Part shown: piece by piece, positions 1-8,788 of the stretch
How positions within the stretch are numbered: position 1 is the first letter of the stretch
Layout: each line of letters starts with the position of its first letter
Origin: Mesonia maritima
GTDB taxonomy: Bacteria > Bacteroidota > Bacteroidia > Flavobacteriales > Flavobacteriaceae
Direction: 5' to 3'
Length of the DNA: 64,000 nucleotides
Assembly (NCBI RefSeq): GCF_042433895.1
Contig: NZ_JBHLUA010000003.1
Location: 124,001-188,000, forward strand
Translations under genes and position numbers: made by a program
Notes under the pieces: model-generated
What the model saw: the letters and a program-made list of their open reading frames with translations, nothing else
What the model was told of the DNA's origin: nothing
The model's database searches: none

Positions 1-762
1 TTTTACATCTTCATGATCTACCGCCAATAATTTACCGGTTCTTGCAATTCCAGATTGAATTTCATCAGCAATAAAAAGTACATTATGCTTTTTACATAAT
101 TCTTTTGCCTTACGTAAATATCCTTCAGTTGGCACATAAACGCCGGCTTCCCCTTGAATTGGCTCCACTAAAAATCCAGCTACATTTTTATTCTCTTCTA
201 AAACTTTTTGTAAAGCTTCGGTGTCATCGTAAGGAATTTTAATAAATCCTGGCGTATAAGGACCAAAATTTTTACGCGCTCCTTCATCATTACTAAATGA
301 AATAATGGTCGTTGTTCTTCCGTGGAAATTATTTTCAGCTACAATAATTTGTGCTTCTGTTTCAGGAATTCCTTTGCGTTCGTACGCCCATTTTCTACAA
401 ATTTTAATTGCAGTTTCTACGGCTTCTGCTCCGGTATTCATTGGTAAAAGCTTATCGAAACCAAAATATTCAGTAGCAAATTTTTCGTATTTTCCTAAAA
501 TATCGTTGTAAAAAGCACGAGAAGTCAAGCTTAAAGTTTTTGCTTGATCGATCATCGCATCTACAATTTTGGGATGACAATGACCTTGGTTTACGGCAGA
601 ATAGGCTGCGAGAAAATCGTAATATTTTTTTCCTTCCACATCCCACATAAAAACTCCTTCGCCTTTGCTTAAAACTGCAGGTAGCGGATGGTAATTATGC
701 GCTCCGTATTTTTCTTCTATTTTAATTGCTTCTTCCGAAGATTTAATTGCTGGTACTGACAT
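1..762 (-). CDS. rocD: Ornithine--oxo-acid aminotransferase (C-terminus missing at window edge)
   Basis: This class III PLP-dependent aminotransferase should interconvert ornithine plus 2-oxoglutarate and glutamate semialdehyde plus glutamate in the cytosol (arginine and proline metabolism). The first 254 residues are readable from an ATG at 760-762 and run off the left edge. Visible motifs are the substrate-region YGAHNYHPLPAV, the PLP-phosphate segment MNTGAEAVETAIK, NFHGRT, and FIADEIQSG with Asp near residue 233, which contacts the PLP ring nitrogen. The PLP lysine lies beyond the window. It is transcribed divergently from rlmD. Family identity is secure; that ornithine is the substrate rests on overall similarity to bacterial RocD. 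Confidence 0.9.
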   Translation of the reverse strand, partial: MSVPAIKSSEEAIKIEEKYGAHNYHPLPAVLSKGEGVFMWDVEGKKYYDFLAAYSAVNQGHCHPKIVDAMIDQAKTLSLTSRAFYNDILGKYEKFATEYFGFDKLLPMNTGAEAVETAIKICRKWAYERKGIPETEAQIIVAENNFHGRTTTIISFSNDEGARKNFGPYTPGFIKIPYDDTEALQKVLEENKNVAGFLVEPIQGEAGVYVPTEGYLRKAKELCKKHNVLFIADEIQSGIARTGKLLAVDHEDVK

Positions 763-892
763 TTGTTGTTTTTTCTTTTTCAATTTAACATGATCGATTC
801 CTTCTTAAGGGAGAGAAATCATCCGCAAACTATTTAGCCTGCAAAATAAGAAATGTTTGATAGATTCTAAACTTCAGATTCATAAATCTTGT

Positions 893-900
893 TACTTTTG
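893..900 (+). promoter_or_regulatory. TAnnTTTG -7 box of rlmD
   Basis: TACTTTTG matches the Bacteroidota primary-sigma -7 consensus exactly. It ends only four bases before the rlmD ATG at 905, so the transcript would start at or next to the start codon (leaderless). No well-spaced -33 TTTG is visible. Confidence 0.55.
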
Positions 901-904
901 CGCT

Positions 905-2317
905 ATGGCAAGAAAAAATAAAAAGAAACGCTTCGAGGCGATCGAAATAACCGGAGCCGGTGCAAAAGGAAAAGCGATTGCAACTGCTCCCGATGGACGC
1001 GTAATTTTTGTAGATAACGCGGTTCCTGGTGATGTAGCTGATATTCAAACTTTTCAGAAAAGAAAATCATATTACAAAGGTTCGGCAGTAAATTTTGTGA
1101 GCTATTCAGATAAACGAACCGAACCGGTTTGCCAACATTTTGGAACTTGTGGAGGTTGCAAATGGCAAAATATGGATTATAAATATCAACTTCAGTATAA
1201 ACAAGATGAAATTGAAAATAATCTGAAGCGTTTAGGAAAAATAGAATTGCCGGAAACTACACCAATTTTAGGAAGTGAAGACATTTATTTTTACCGAAAT
1301 AAAATGGAATTTTCCTTTAGTGACAGTCGCTGGCTGACCTTAAATGAGATTAACAGCGGTGAAGAAATTAAAGATAAAAACGCCCTAGGTTTTCATATTC
1401 CCGGAATGTGGGACAAAATTTTGAACATCAAAAAATGTCATTTACAGGAAGATCCGAGTAACGCGATTAGAAATGAAGTTCGTGATTTTGCTACCAAAAA
1501 TGATATTCCGTTTTTTAATGCTCGAAATCAAGAAGGTTTACTAAGAACGTTAATGATTCGTACCTCTTCTACGGGAGAAATTATGGTGTTGATTCAGTTT
1601 TTCTATGAAGACAAAGCGAAACGAGAATTGCTATTAGATTTTGTTGCTGAACGTTTTCCAGAAATTACTTCGTTACAATATGTCGTAAATGAAAAAGGAA
1701 ACGACACAATTTACGATCAAGATGTGATTTGCTACAAAGGACGCGATCATATTTTTGAAGAAATGGAAGGCTTAAAATTTAAAATAAACGCCAAATCTTT
1801 TTACCAAACCAATTCTGCGCAAGCATACGAATTATATAAAATAACCAGAAATTTTGCTGAATTAACCGGCGAAGAATTAGTCTACGATTTATACACCGGA
1901 ACCGGAACTATCGCGCAATTTGTCGCCAAACAAGCTAAAAAAGTAATTGGCGTTGAAGCTGTTCCTGAAGCAATTGAAGATGCTAAGAAAAACGCCGAAT
2001 ATAACAATATTGAAAATACGGAGTTTTTTGCCGGCGATATGAAAAAAGTTTTCACGCAAAAATTTATCGAAAAACACGGTCATCCAGATGTAATTATTAC
2101 CGATCCGCCGCGTGATGGAATGCACAAAGACGTGGTTGCACAAATTATTCGTATTTTGCCAGAAAGAATTGTTTATGTAAGTTGTAATTCTGCCACGCAA
2201 GCAAGAGATTTAGCCTTGCTAGATGAGCATTATAAAGTTACCAAAGTACAACCGGTAGATATGTTTCCACAAACGCATCACGTAGAAAATGTAGTTCGTT
2301 TAGAATTAAGAAAATGA
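905..2317 (+). CDS. rlmD: 23S rRNA (uracil-C5)-methyltransferase, RlmD/RumA family
   Basis: This SAM-dependent enzyme methylates C5 of a uridine in 23S rRNA (U1939 in E. coli). From the ATG at 905 it has 470 residues. It shows an N-terminal TRAM-like RNA-binding region, an iron-sulfur cysteine cluster (CQHFGTCGGC and a later Cys in KKCHLQ), the SAM loop YDLYTGTGTIAQF, the ITDPPRDGMH motif, and catalytic Cys near residue 427 in VSCNSATQ. An in-frame ATG at 857 lies upstream of the -7 box at 893-900, so I chose 905, giving MARKNKKKRF. The stop overlaps the start of the next gene in an ATGA junction, so it heads a three-gene operon. Confidence 0.93.
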   Translation: MARKNKKKRFEAIEITGAGAKGKAIATAPDGRVIFVDNAVPGDVADIQTFQKRKSYYKGSAVNFVSYSDKRTEPVCQHFGTCGGCKWQNMDYKYQLQYKQDEIENNLKRLGKIELPETTPILGSEDIYFYRNKMEFSFSDSRWLTLNEINSGEEIKDKNALGFHIPGMWDKILNIKKCHLQEDPSNAIRNEVRDFATKNDIPFFNARNQEGLLRTLMIRTSSTGEIMVLIQFFYEDKAKRELLLDFVAERFPEITSLQYVVNEKGNDTIYDQDVICYKGRDHIFEEMEGLKFKINAKSFYQTNSAQAYELYKITRNFAELTGEELVYDLYTGTGTIAQFVAKQAKKVIGVEAVPEAIEDAKKNAEYNNIENTEFFAGDMKKVFTQKFIEKHGHPDVIITDPPRDGMHKDVVAQIIRILPERIVYVSCNSATQARDLALLDEHYKVTKVQPVDMFPQTHHVENVVRLELRK

Positions 2318-2823
2318 AAAAATATTTAATCATACTGCTTTGTATTTTTTTAGGCGGAAGTTGTCAACGTGACGATATTTGTCCCGACGCAACGCAAACC
2401 ACGCCTAATTTGGTAATTAGTTTTCGAGATATTGAAAATCCTGCGTTAAACAAAGCAGTAACTAATTTTAATGTCCGCGAAGAAAGTAAACCCGATTTTT
2501 ATTTTGATGAACCGGTGACCGATACAGTCGCTGTTATTCCACTTCGGAATGATCAAAATTTCACGAATTATTATTTTACCATTAACAGTGAACTTTCTGC
2601 AAACGGAGCGAGTAATCCTGAACGAAACCGCGATCAAATTCAATTTTCTTACGCCACCGATGAAATTTATGTAAGTCGCGCTTGTAACTATAAAACTGAA
2701 TTTTATCAATTAGAAGCGAATTTAATTTCTAACGACCCAAACGCCGATTGGATTGAAAATATTATTGTTGAAGAAACCGATATAGTTAATGAAAACGTTG
2801 TACACGTATATATTTACCACTAG
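2314..2823 (+). CDS. DUF6452 family lipoprotein
   Basis: A 169-residue predicted lipoprotein of unknown function. It has a signal peptide ending in LGGSC, with Cys17 as the probable lipidation site, followed by an acidic CQRDDIC segment and a beta-rich domain. The pattern (RDDIC, LVISFRD, IQFSYATDEIYVSRAC) matches the flavobacterial family DUF6452 as I remember it. Translation is probably coupled to rlmD through the ATGA overlap, and its 3' end overlaps the next gene by 35 bases. The arrangement with rlmD and DUF6048 recurs in flavobacteria from memory, which suggests an envelope pair travelling with an rRNA methyltransferase; no mechanism can be given. Confidence 0.8.
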   Translation: MKKYLIILLCIFLGGSCQRDDICPDATQTTPNLVISFRDIENPALNKAVTNFNVREESKPDFYFDEPVTDTVAVIPLRNDQNFTNYYFTINSELSANGASNPERNRDQIQFSYATDEIYVSRACNYKTEFYQLEANLISNDPNADWIENIIVEETDIVNENVVHVYIYH

Positions 2824-3538
2824 TATTTTTTTGCTTTTGGCAACTGCCGGCGCTGCTCAAATACAAACGTTGAACAGTCCAGATTCGCTTTCAATTAAAG
2901 AAACCTATGGGTTGCGCGTCGGGTTAGATTTAGCAAAACCTATTCGCTCTTTATTAGATGAAGATTATTCCGGTTTCGAGATTAATGGCGATTACCGAAT
3001 TTATAAGAATTATTATGTTGCGGGAGAAATTGGTGGCGAAGATTATTCGTACACCGAGCCTTATTTAGATGTAACTACCAACGGAACTTACATAAAAATC
3101 GGTGCTAATTATAACACGTACACCAATTGGTTAGATATGCAAAATGAACTTTACGCAGGTTTACGTTATGGTTTTGCAAGTTTTACACAAACACTACATC
3201 GCTACAAAGTTTACACAACCGATGGTTATTTTGATCGAGAAATTAGAACACCCGAAACAGAATTTGGTGGTTTAACACACAGCTGGGTAGAATTACAACT
3301 TGGTATAAAAGCTGAAGTGCTCCCAAATGTTTTTCTAGCAATTCACGCGCAATTGAAACGTTCCTTTGGCGGACCTTCGCCTACAAATTTCGCAAATCTC
3401 TACATTCCGGGTTTTCACCGAACGTATGATAACAGCGATTTTGGCGTTGGTTGGGGATATTCAATTTCTTATTTAATTCCGTTTTTTAAAAAAGCACCTA
3501 AGAAAAAAGAAGAAATGATTTCTACTGAAGATAACTAA
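2789..3538 (+). CDS. DUF6048 family outer-membrane-type protein
   Basis: A 249-residue exported protein of unknown function. A signal peptide (about residues 1-23, ending in AGAAQ) precedes a repeated beta-strand pattern with alternating aromatic residues (YGLRVGLDL, YIKIGANYNTY, LYAGLRYGFASFTQ, WVELQLGIKAEV), typical of a small outer-membrane barrel. It matches DUF6048. The start lies 35 bases inside the DUF6452 gene; it is kept because the signal peptide needs this methionine. The C-terminus is lysine-rich (KKAPKKKEE). Its last bases overlap the end of the convergent THUMP methyltransferase gene. Confidence 0.8.
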   Translation: MKTLYTYIFTTSIFLLLATAGAAQIQTLNSPDSLSIKETYGLRVGLDLAKPIRSLLDEDYSGFEINGDYRIYKNYYVAGEIGGEDYSYTEPYLDVTTNGTYIKIGANYNTYTNWLDMQNELYAGLRYGFASFTQTLHRYKVYTTDGYFDREIRTPETEFGGLTHSWVELQLGIKAEVLPNVFLAIHAQLKRSFGGPSPTNFANLYIPGFHRTYDNSDFGVGWGYSISYLIPFFKKAPKKKEEMISTEDN

Positions 3539-4695
3539 CGCTTTTTGTGCACTTTTTTAGTTCCTTCGTAAATTTCATATTTCAATAAACGTGACTCTAA
3601 ACTTCCGTTGTATAATTTAATTTTTCTTGACGGACGTAATTCTACATTTTTAATTGCTTCTAGGTTCGAAACAATAAACCAAGCTTCTGTATTTGGGTAC
3701 GATTGTTTTAATGTATCGCCAATACTTTTGTAAAACTTCGGTAAATTCAGCAATTCTAATCGTTCGCCATATGGAGGATTAAAAAGCATATGCAACTTCC
3801 CTTCTACTGGTTTGCTACTTCTAAAAAAATCTTGTTGTTCAATAGAAATAAATTCAGAAAGGTTGGCATTTTCAATATTATCTTTTGCTTTATAAACTGC
3901 GGAAGAAGCTTTATCGAAACCGATTATTTTATGCTCGAATCCTCTAATTTTATTTAAACACGATTCTTCAATTTTCTCGAATAATTCAACATCCCAATCT
4001 TTCCATTTTTCAAACCCAAATTCTTTTTTATTCAAGTTTGGCGGAATATTACAAGCAATCATCGCCGCTTCAATTAAAATAGTTCCACTTCCACACATTG
4101 GATCCATAAAATCTGTTCTTCCGTCCCAACCCGATAACAACAACATTCCGGCAGCCAAAACTTCATTAATCGGTGCAATATTCGTCGCGCTTTTATAGCC
4201 ACGTTTATGTAAAGATTGTCCCGAACTATCTAAGGAAACGGTACAAGAATTTTCTTCAATATGAATATTTAAGCGTAAATCTGGATGATCTAAATCGATA
4301 CTTGGGCGAAAACCTTCGGTATTTCTAAATTTATCGACAATAGCATCTTTACTTTTTAAGGCAATATATTTACTGTGGGTAAATTGACGTGAATGAACCG
4401 TCGCATCGATCGCCAGCGAACCTTTAGCATCTAAAAATTCTGTCCAATCGATCGCGTACATTTTCTTATATAGATCTTCTTCAGAAGTAATTTTAAAACT
4501 TCTAATGGGTTTTAGGATTCTAATTGCCGTACGTAAACTTAAATTTGCTTTGTACATAAACCCGATATCGCCAAAAAAACTTACATTTCTAACGCCTTCT
4601 TTAACATCTATCGCGCCTAGATTTCGCAATTCATTGGCTAATATCGATTCAAAACCATATAAGGTTTTGGCAATCATTTTATAATTATTTCCCAT
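3535..4695 (-). CDS. THUMP-domain class I RNA methyltransferase (RlmL N-terminal half-like)
   Basis: A 386-residue cytosolic SAM-dependent RNA methyltransferase. The N-terminal third is a ferredoxin-like plus THUMP RNA-binding module (about residues 1-160). The C-terminal Rossmann domain has MDPMCGSGTILIEAA for SAM binding and the NPPYGERL motif near residue 306, the signature of base N-methyltransferases such as RlmL (N2 of guanine 2445 in 23S rRNA). E. coli RlmKL is twice as long; this protein lacks the RlmK half, as in many Bacteroidota. The target site is inferred. It faces DUF6048 tail to tail and is divergent from the methyltransferase at 4741. Confidence 0.88.
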   Translation of the reverse strand: MGNNYKMIAKTLYGFESILANELRNLGAIDVKEGVRNVSFFGDIGFMYKANLSLRTAIRILKPIRSFKITSEEDLYKKMYAIDWTEFLDAKGSLAIDATVHSRQFTHSKYIALKSKDAIVDKFRNTEGFRPSIDLDHPDLRLNIHIEENSCTVSLDSSGQSLHKRGYKSATNIAPINEVLAAGMLLLSGWDGRTDFMDPMCGSGTILIEAAMIACNIPPNLNKKEFGFEKWKDWDVELFEKIEESCLNKIRGFEHKIIGFDKASSAVYKAKDNIENANLSEFISIEQQDFFRSSKPVEGKLHMLFNPPYGERLELLNLPKFYKSIGDTLKQSYPNTEAWFIVSNLEAIKNVELRPSRKIKLYNGSLESRLLKYEIYEGTKKVHKKR

Positions 4696-4726
4696 AGTAA
4701 AAAGTTCTCTTCCGGCAAAAATACAT

Positions 4727-4734
4727 TAATTTTG
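4727..4734 (+). promoter_or_regulatory. TAnnTTTG -7 box before the methyltransferase at 4741
   Basis: TAATTTTG is an exact -7 match that ends six bases before the ATG at 4741. This supports 4741 as the start and predicts an mRNA with little or no 5' leader. Confidence 0.5.
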
Positions 4735-4740
4735 CGGCCT

Positions 4741-5472
4741 ATGACAAAGCTTGACACAAATTGGTACGCATCGTGGTTCGATACCGATTATTACCATATT
4801 TTATATAAAGATCGAGGATACCAAGAAGCGCAAGATTTTATGCGTCAGTTGGTAGATTTTCTTCAGCTAAAAAAAGAAGCAAAAATATTAGATCTTGCCT
4901 GCGGAAAAGGTCGCCATTCTATTTATTTGAATAAATTAGGGTATACCGTAACCGGCGTCGATCTTTCAAAAAATAGTATTGAAAAGGCAAAAAAGCAAGA
5001 AAAACCGGGTTTGCATTTTGAAGTTCACGATATGTGCGAACCTTACCATGAAAATTTTGATGCGGTTTTTAATCTTTTTACAAGTTTTGGCTATTTTGAA
5101 AAAGAAGAAAGCAATTTAAAAACCATACAAGCGATAAAAGCGAACTTAAAACCGAATGGTTACGGCGTAATCGATTTTATGAATGTGGAGAAAGTAATTG
5201 CAGACTTGGTTCCCGAAGAAACTAAAACCGTAAAAGGAATCGATTTTCATATTTCGCGTTGGGTAGAAAACGGTTTTATATTTAAAAAAATTGAGTTTGA
5301 AGATGAAGGCGAAAATCATGAATTTATTGAGCGTGTAAAAGCCTTGCATTTAGAAGATTTTAAAAAATATTTTGAAAAAGCGAATATTGAATTAAAATAT
5401 ACTTTTGGCGATTACCATCTTCACGAGTTTAATGTTGAAAAATCTGAGCGGTTAATTTTAATTTTTCAATAA
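4741..5472 (+). CDS. Class I SAM-dependent methyltransferase
   Basis: A 243-residue cytosolic methyltransferase of undetermined substrate. It has the SAM-binding glycine loop ILDLACGKGRHS at residues 49-60, the acidic end of strand beta-2 (VTGVDLSKNS), and a post-loop segment FNLFTSFGYFE. It belongs to the broad Methyltransf_25/11 type often annotated only as class I SAM methyltransferase. An upstream in-frame TTG at 4732 overlaps the -7 box, so the ATG at 4741 is preferred. It stands alone between a divergent RNA methyltransferase and a metal transporter. Confidence 0.85.
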   Translation: MTKLDTNWYASWFDTDYYHILYKDRGYQEAQDFMRQLVDFLQLKKEAKILDLACGKGRHSIYLNKLGYTVTGVDLSKNSIEKAKKQEKPGLHFEVHDMCEPYHENFDAVFNLFTSFGYFEKEESNLKTIQAIKANLKPNGYGVIDFMNVEKVIADLVPEETKTVKGIDFHISRWVENGFIFKKIEFEDEGENHEFIERVKALHLEDFKKYFEKANIELKYTFGDYHLHEFNVEKSERLILIFQ

Positions 5473-5531
5473 TTACCAAAACAAAATTTCGTAGTTTAAA
5501 AAACTAATTTTTTAATTTCGAGGAAAAGCGA

Positions 5532-6197
5532 ATGAACATTCTTTTACCCATTTTAGCAGTCATTATCGGTTTTGCTATTGCTCAATTCAGTAAAGTTGAA
5601 AAAAACGCAATTCAGCTTTTATTATCATTTAGTGGCGCTTTTTTATTATCGATCACCATTTTTGAATTTTTGCCAAAAGTTTACATCGATTATTCAAAAA
5701 GTATTGGCTTGCTCATAATGGTAGGGATTTTATTGCAAGTTTTCTTAGAATTTCTATCGAAGGGAGCCGAACACGGGCATTTACATCATGATAAAAGTAA
5801 AACCACTTTCCCCTATTTGTTGTTTGTTAGTTTGTGCATTCACGCGTTAATTGAAGGTTACCCAATTCACACGAATCATCATCTTTTATATGGCGTAGTC
5901 GTTCATAAAATCCCGGTCGCTATTATAATTTCTTCCTTTTTGTTGACGTCAAACCTTAGCAAAGGAAAAATATTATTTTTTCTGATTTTATTCGCGCTAA
6001 TGACGCCTTTAGGAAGTTTACTTCATCAACATTTTGCTGTGTTAGCTGAAATAGAAAATTACGTTCATGCTTTAGTCATCGGTATTTTTCTACATGTTTC
6101 TACTACTATTTTATTCGAATCTTCCAAAAATCATCAATTTAGCTTTTCAAAAACCATTTCGATTGTGGTAGGAATTGCAATCGCATATTTTTTATAA
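5532..6197 (+). CDS. ZIP family metal transporter
   Basis: A 221-residue inner-membrane protein with about seven to eight hydrophobic helices. Motifs of ZIP zinc/iron permeases are visible: HALIEG at residues 104-109 (the helix IV metal-site HxxxEG) and HKIP at 125-128 (helix V). A histidine-rich cytoplasmic loop (AEHGHLHH, residues 79-86) is typical of ZIP proteins. It probably imports Zn(II) or another divalent metal. The family length is usually 220-270, so it is complete. It runs directly into the DUF4268 gene, with one base between stop and start. Confidence 0.88.
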   Translation: MNILLPILAVIIGFAIAQFSKVEKNAIQLLLSFSGAFLLSITIFEFLPKVYIDYSKSIGLLIMVGILLQVFLEFLSKGAEHGHLHHDKSKTTFPYLLFVSLCIHALIEGYPIHTNHHLLYGVVVHKIPVAIIISSFLLTSNLSKGKILFFLILFALMTPLGSLLHQHFAVLAEIENYVHALVIGIFLHVSTTILFESSKNHQFSFSKTISIVVGIAIAYFL

Positions 6198-6198
6198 A

Positions 6199-6627
6199 AT
6201 GTTCAGCAGAGAAGAATCGAAACAAATCAGGAAAGAATTTTGGACAACTTTCGGAAAACAAAGCCTAAAAAAATGGATTTTATACGATACCAAAATAAAA
6301 GAAATTAACCTGAAATTTCATTTCGATACTAAAAAAGCAAGCGTCGGAATTATAATTGACACCGAAGATGAATTGATTAAAGAATATTATTTTGAAAAGT
6401 TTGAAAGTCTAAAAAATTTACTTTTAACTGAAGTTGACAAAAATTTTATTTTCGATCCTACTTTTGAAACTGAATCCGGTAAAATAATTGCAAATATTTA
6501 TCTTCCCTTAGAAAATGTGACCATTCATAACAAGAAAAGTTGGCCAGAAGTATTTCAATTTTTCAATAAAAAAATGCTCGCTTTAGAACACTTTTTTATC
6601 GAATATTATGAATTTATAAAACAATAA
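6199..6627 (+). CDS. DUF4268 domain-containing protein
   Basis: A 142-residue soluble protein of unknown function matching DUF4268 (pattern REESKQIRKEFWTTFGK at the start, NKKSWPEVFQFFNKKM near the end). I chose the ATG at 6199, immediately after the ZIP stop codon; an upstream in-frame start at 6175 would lie inside the ZIP gene. The fold family resembles endonuclease-like domains, but I see no catalytic triad and give no activity. It is co-transcribed with the ZIP gene and ends at a strong terminator. Confidence 0.75.
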   Translation: MFSREESKQIRKEFWTTFGKQSLKKWILYDTKIKEINLKFHFDTKKASVGIIIDTEDELIKEYYFEKFESLKNLLLTEVDKNFIFDPTFETESGKIIANIYLPLENVTIHNKKSWPEVFQFFNKKMLALEHFFIEYYEFIKQ

Positions 6628-6653
6628 AAGCTGTCTTAGGACAGCTTTTATTG
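6622..6653. terminator. Bidirectional terminator between DUF4268 gene and trxB
   Basis: A perfect 14-bp stem (CAATAAAAGCTGTC and its complement) with a TTAG loop, A-rich on the left and T-rich on the right. It sits between convergent genes and can end transcription from both. Confidence 0.85.
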
Positions 6654-6671
6654 TTTGAATTTTGAAGCTTT

Positions 6672-7658
6672 TTAAGCTGAAACTTCTTCAGTTTTTTCTT
6701 CTTCCTCACTTTCAACTGTCGCTAAATAACGTTCAGCATCAAGTGCGGCCATACAACCGGTTCCTGCTGCAGTTACTGCTTGGCGATATTCTTTATCTTG
6801 AACATCTCCGCTAGCAAAAACTCCCGGAATATTTGTTTTGGTACTTTTTCCTTTGGTAATTAAATATCCGGTATCATCCATATCTAATTCTCCTTTAAAA
6901 ATTTCGGTATTAGGTTTATGACCAATCGCGATAAAAAGACCTGTAATTTCAATATCTTCTTTTTCACCGGTTTCGTTATTTACCATGCGTAAACCTTCAA
7001 CTACTTGTTCACCAAGTACTTCTTCTACTTCAGTATTATAACGTAAATCAATATTTTTTGTACTGGTTACACGATGTTGCATTGCTTTTGATGCGCGCAT
7101 TTCATCTTTACGGACCAACATTGTTACTTTCTCACAAATGTTAGCTAAATAAGTCGCTTCTTCTGCAGCGGTATCGCCACCACCAACAATCGCTACTTTC
7201 TGGTTTTTATAGAAAAAACCATCGCAAACCGCACAAGCCGAAACGCCACCGCCACGTAAACGTTGTTCACTTGGCAATCCTAAATATTTTGCCGTTGCCC
7301 CGGTAGATATAATAACTGTTTCAGCTTCTACCCAGGTTTTATTATCTACACAAGCTTTATGAATTCCGCCAACTTCTTTGCTAAATTCAACTTCGGTTAC
7401 CATTCCTATTCGGACTTCGGTTCCAAAACGCTCTGCTTGTTTTTGTAATTGCACCATCATTGTTGGTCCGTCAATTCCTTCAGGATAACCCGGAAAATTA
7501 TCTACTTCTGTAGTAGTAGTTAACTGTCCGCCCGGCTCCATTCCGGTGTACATTACAGGTTTCATATCGGCTCTCGCAGCATAAATGGCCGCGGTATATC
7601 CTGCAGGACCCGAGCCAATGATTAAACATTTTATACGTTCTGGTTTTGTATTCGTCAT
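6672..7658 (-). CDS. trxB: Thioredoxin-disulfide reductase
   Basis: This 328-residue cytosolic flavoenzyme reduces thioredoxin with NADPH. It has the FAD GSGPAG loop at residues 15-20, GGQLTTTTEVDNFPG, the redox-active CAVC pair at residues 142-145, an NADPH loop GGGDTA near residue 160, and the C-terminal GDVQDKEYRQAVTAAGTG that contacts FAD. The acidic tail (ESEEEEKTEE) extends slightly beyond the usual end. It is transcribed divergently from the tryptophan dioxygenase gene, with about 175 bases between them. Confidence 0.95.
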   Translation of the reverse strand: MTNTKPERIKCLIIGSGPAGYTAAIYAARADMKPVMYTGMEPGGQLTTTTEVDNFPGYPEGIDGPTMMVQLQKQAERFGTEVRIGMVTEVEFSKEVGGIHKACVDNKTWVEAETVIISTGATAKYLGLPSEQRLRGGGVSACAVCDGFFYKNQKVAIVGGGDTAAEEATYLANICEKVTMLVRKDEMRASKAMQHRVTSTKNIDLRYNTEVEEVLGEQVVEGLRMVNNETGEKEDIEITGLFIAIGHKPNTEIFKGELDMDDTGYLITKGKSTKTNIPGVFASGDVQDKEYRQAVTAAGTGCMAALDAERYLATVESEEEEKTEEVSA

Positions 7659-7808
7659 AATTGTCTTTTTTTCAGAATGTAAAAATAGGAAGAACTATAA
7701 AAACCCCCTAAAAATTTTATAAAGAGTTGTTTATAAAGTTATAATTAAAGTCAATATTACTTTTTAGAAAGTAGTGTAGAAGAATCATTCTTATTCAGCT
7801 TATTTTAA

Positions 7809-7816
7809 TATTTTTG
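7809..7816 (+). promoter_or_regulatory. TAnnTTTG -7 box of the tryptophan dioxygenase gene
   Basis: TATTTTTG is an exact -7 match 18 bases before the ATG at 7835. No TTTG is seen at the ideal -33 spacing. Confidence 0.5.
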
Positions 7817-7834
7817 TGAGAAATAATTCGAATT

Positions 7835-8752
7835 ATGAGTAAAGAAGAAATTTTATCTGCATTAGATAAAAAATACGAAGCCTTAGGAGAAAATCCTGAA
7901 ACTTATTTAAAAGGATTGCTTCAAGCAAAACCCATTAATTATTGGGATTATATTGATGTAGATGCCTTACTTTCTTTACAAAAACCAAGAACCGATTTTA
8001 AAGATGAAGAGATCTTTATTATGTATCATCAAATTACAGAATTGGTTCTGAAACTCATGATTCATGAATTAAAACAACTTACCTTAGAAGGAACTCCAGA
8101 CGAAGAAATTTTCATCGATAAAGCTAAACGTTTACGACGTTACACCAATTTATTAATGACTTCTTTTGATGTGATGCGTTTCGGAATGAGTTATGACGAT
8201 TACAATACATTTCGTTCTACTTTAGCACCGGCAAGTGGTTTCCAAAGTGCGCAATTTCGTTACTTAGAAATTTTCTGTACACCGCTAGAGAATTTGGTAA
8301 ATGAAGAAGGAAAAAAACGACTTCCTGAAAACCCGACTATCGAAGATTATTTTGAAAATATTTACTGGAAAGATGCCGGCCACAATAGAAAAACCGGTAA
8401 AAAAACCTTAACACTTCGTTTATTTGAAGAAAAATATTTAGACAGTTTTATTGCGCTCGCTAAAAAATTAAAAGGAAAAACGGTAGCTGAAAAAATTAAA
8501 AAGTTTGAGAATCCTTCAGATGAATTTTTAGCAGCTTTACGCGATTTCGATCATTTCTATAATGTAGAATGGCCAATGGTTCATCTTAAAACCGCGCAAC
8601 ATTACCTCGATAAAAAAGGTGAAAATAAAACCGCTACCGGTGGTTCTGAATGGAAAAAATACCTTCACCCTAAATTTCAACAACGTAAATTTTTCCCTGA
8701 TTTATGGACAGAAAAAGATATTCAAGAATGGGGAATGGAACTTTCCGATTAA
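7835..8752 (+). CDS. kynA: Tryptophan 2,3-dioxygenase family protein
   Basis: A 305-residue haem dioxygenase that should convert L-tryptophan to N-formylkynurenine. The family pattern is clear: FIMYHQITELVLKLMIHEL, where His65 matches the distal-pocket His55 of the Xanthomonas enzyme; YNTFR, where Arg127 matches the substrate-carboxylate Arg117; ASGFQSAQFR; the helix WPMVHLKTAQHYL with His250 as probable proximal haem ligand; and ATGGSEW, matching the GTGGSSG substrate loop. It stands alone, and no kynurenine-pathway partners are within the window. Assignment of individual ligands is by motif alignment done by eye. Confidence 0.85.
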   Translation: MSKEEILSALDKKYEALGENPETYLKGLLQAKPINYWDYIDVDALLSLQKPRTDFKDEEIFIMYHQITELVLKLMIHELKQLTLEGTPDEEIFIDKAKRLRRYTNLLMTSFDVMRFGMSYDDYNTFRSTLAPASGFQSAQFRYLEIFCTPLENLVNEEGKKRLPENPTIEDYFENIYWKDAGHNRKTGKKTLTLRLFEEKYLDSFIALAKKLKGKTVAEKIKKFENPSDEFLAALRDFDHFYNVEWPMVHLKTAQHYLDKKGENKTATGGSEWKKYLHPKFQQRKFFPDLWTEKDIQEWGMELSD

Positions 8753-8788
8753 ACTTTAAAAAAATACTATAGAAAATTATATTTTTTA

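Noticed and set aside
1889..2200. A 103-codon open frame on the minus strand inside rlmD
   Set aside because: It covers the SAM-binding and catalytic part of rlmD in antisense and has no recognisable domain.
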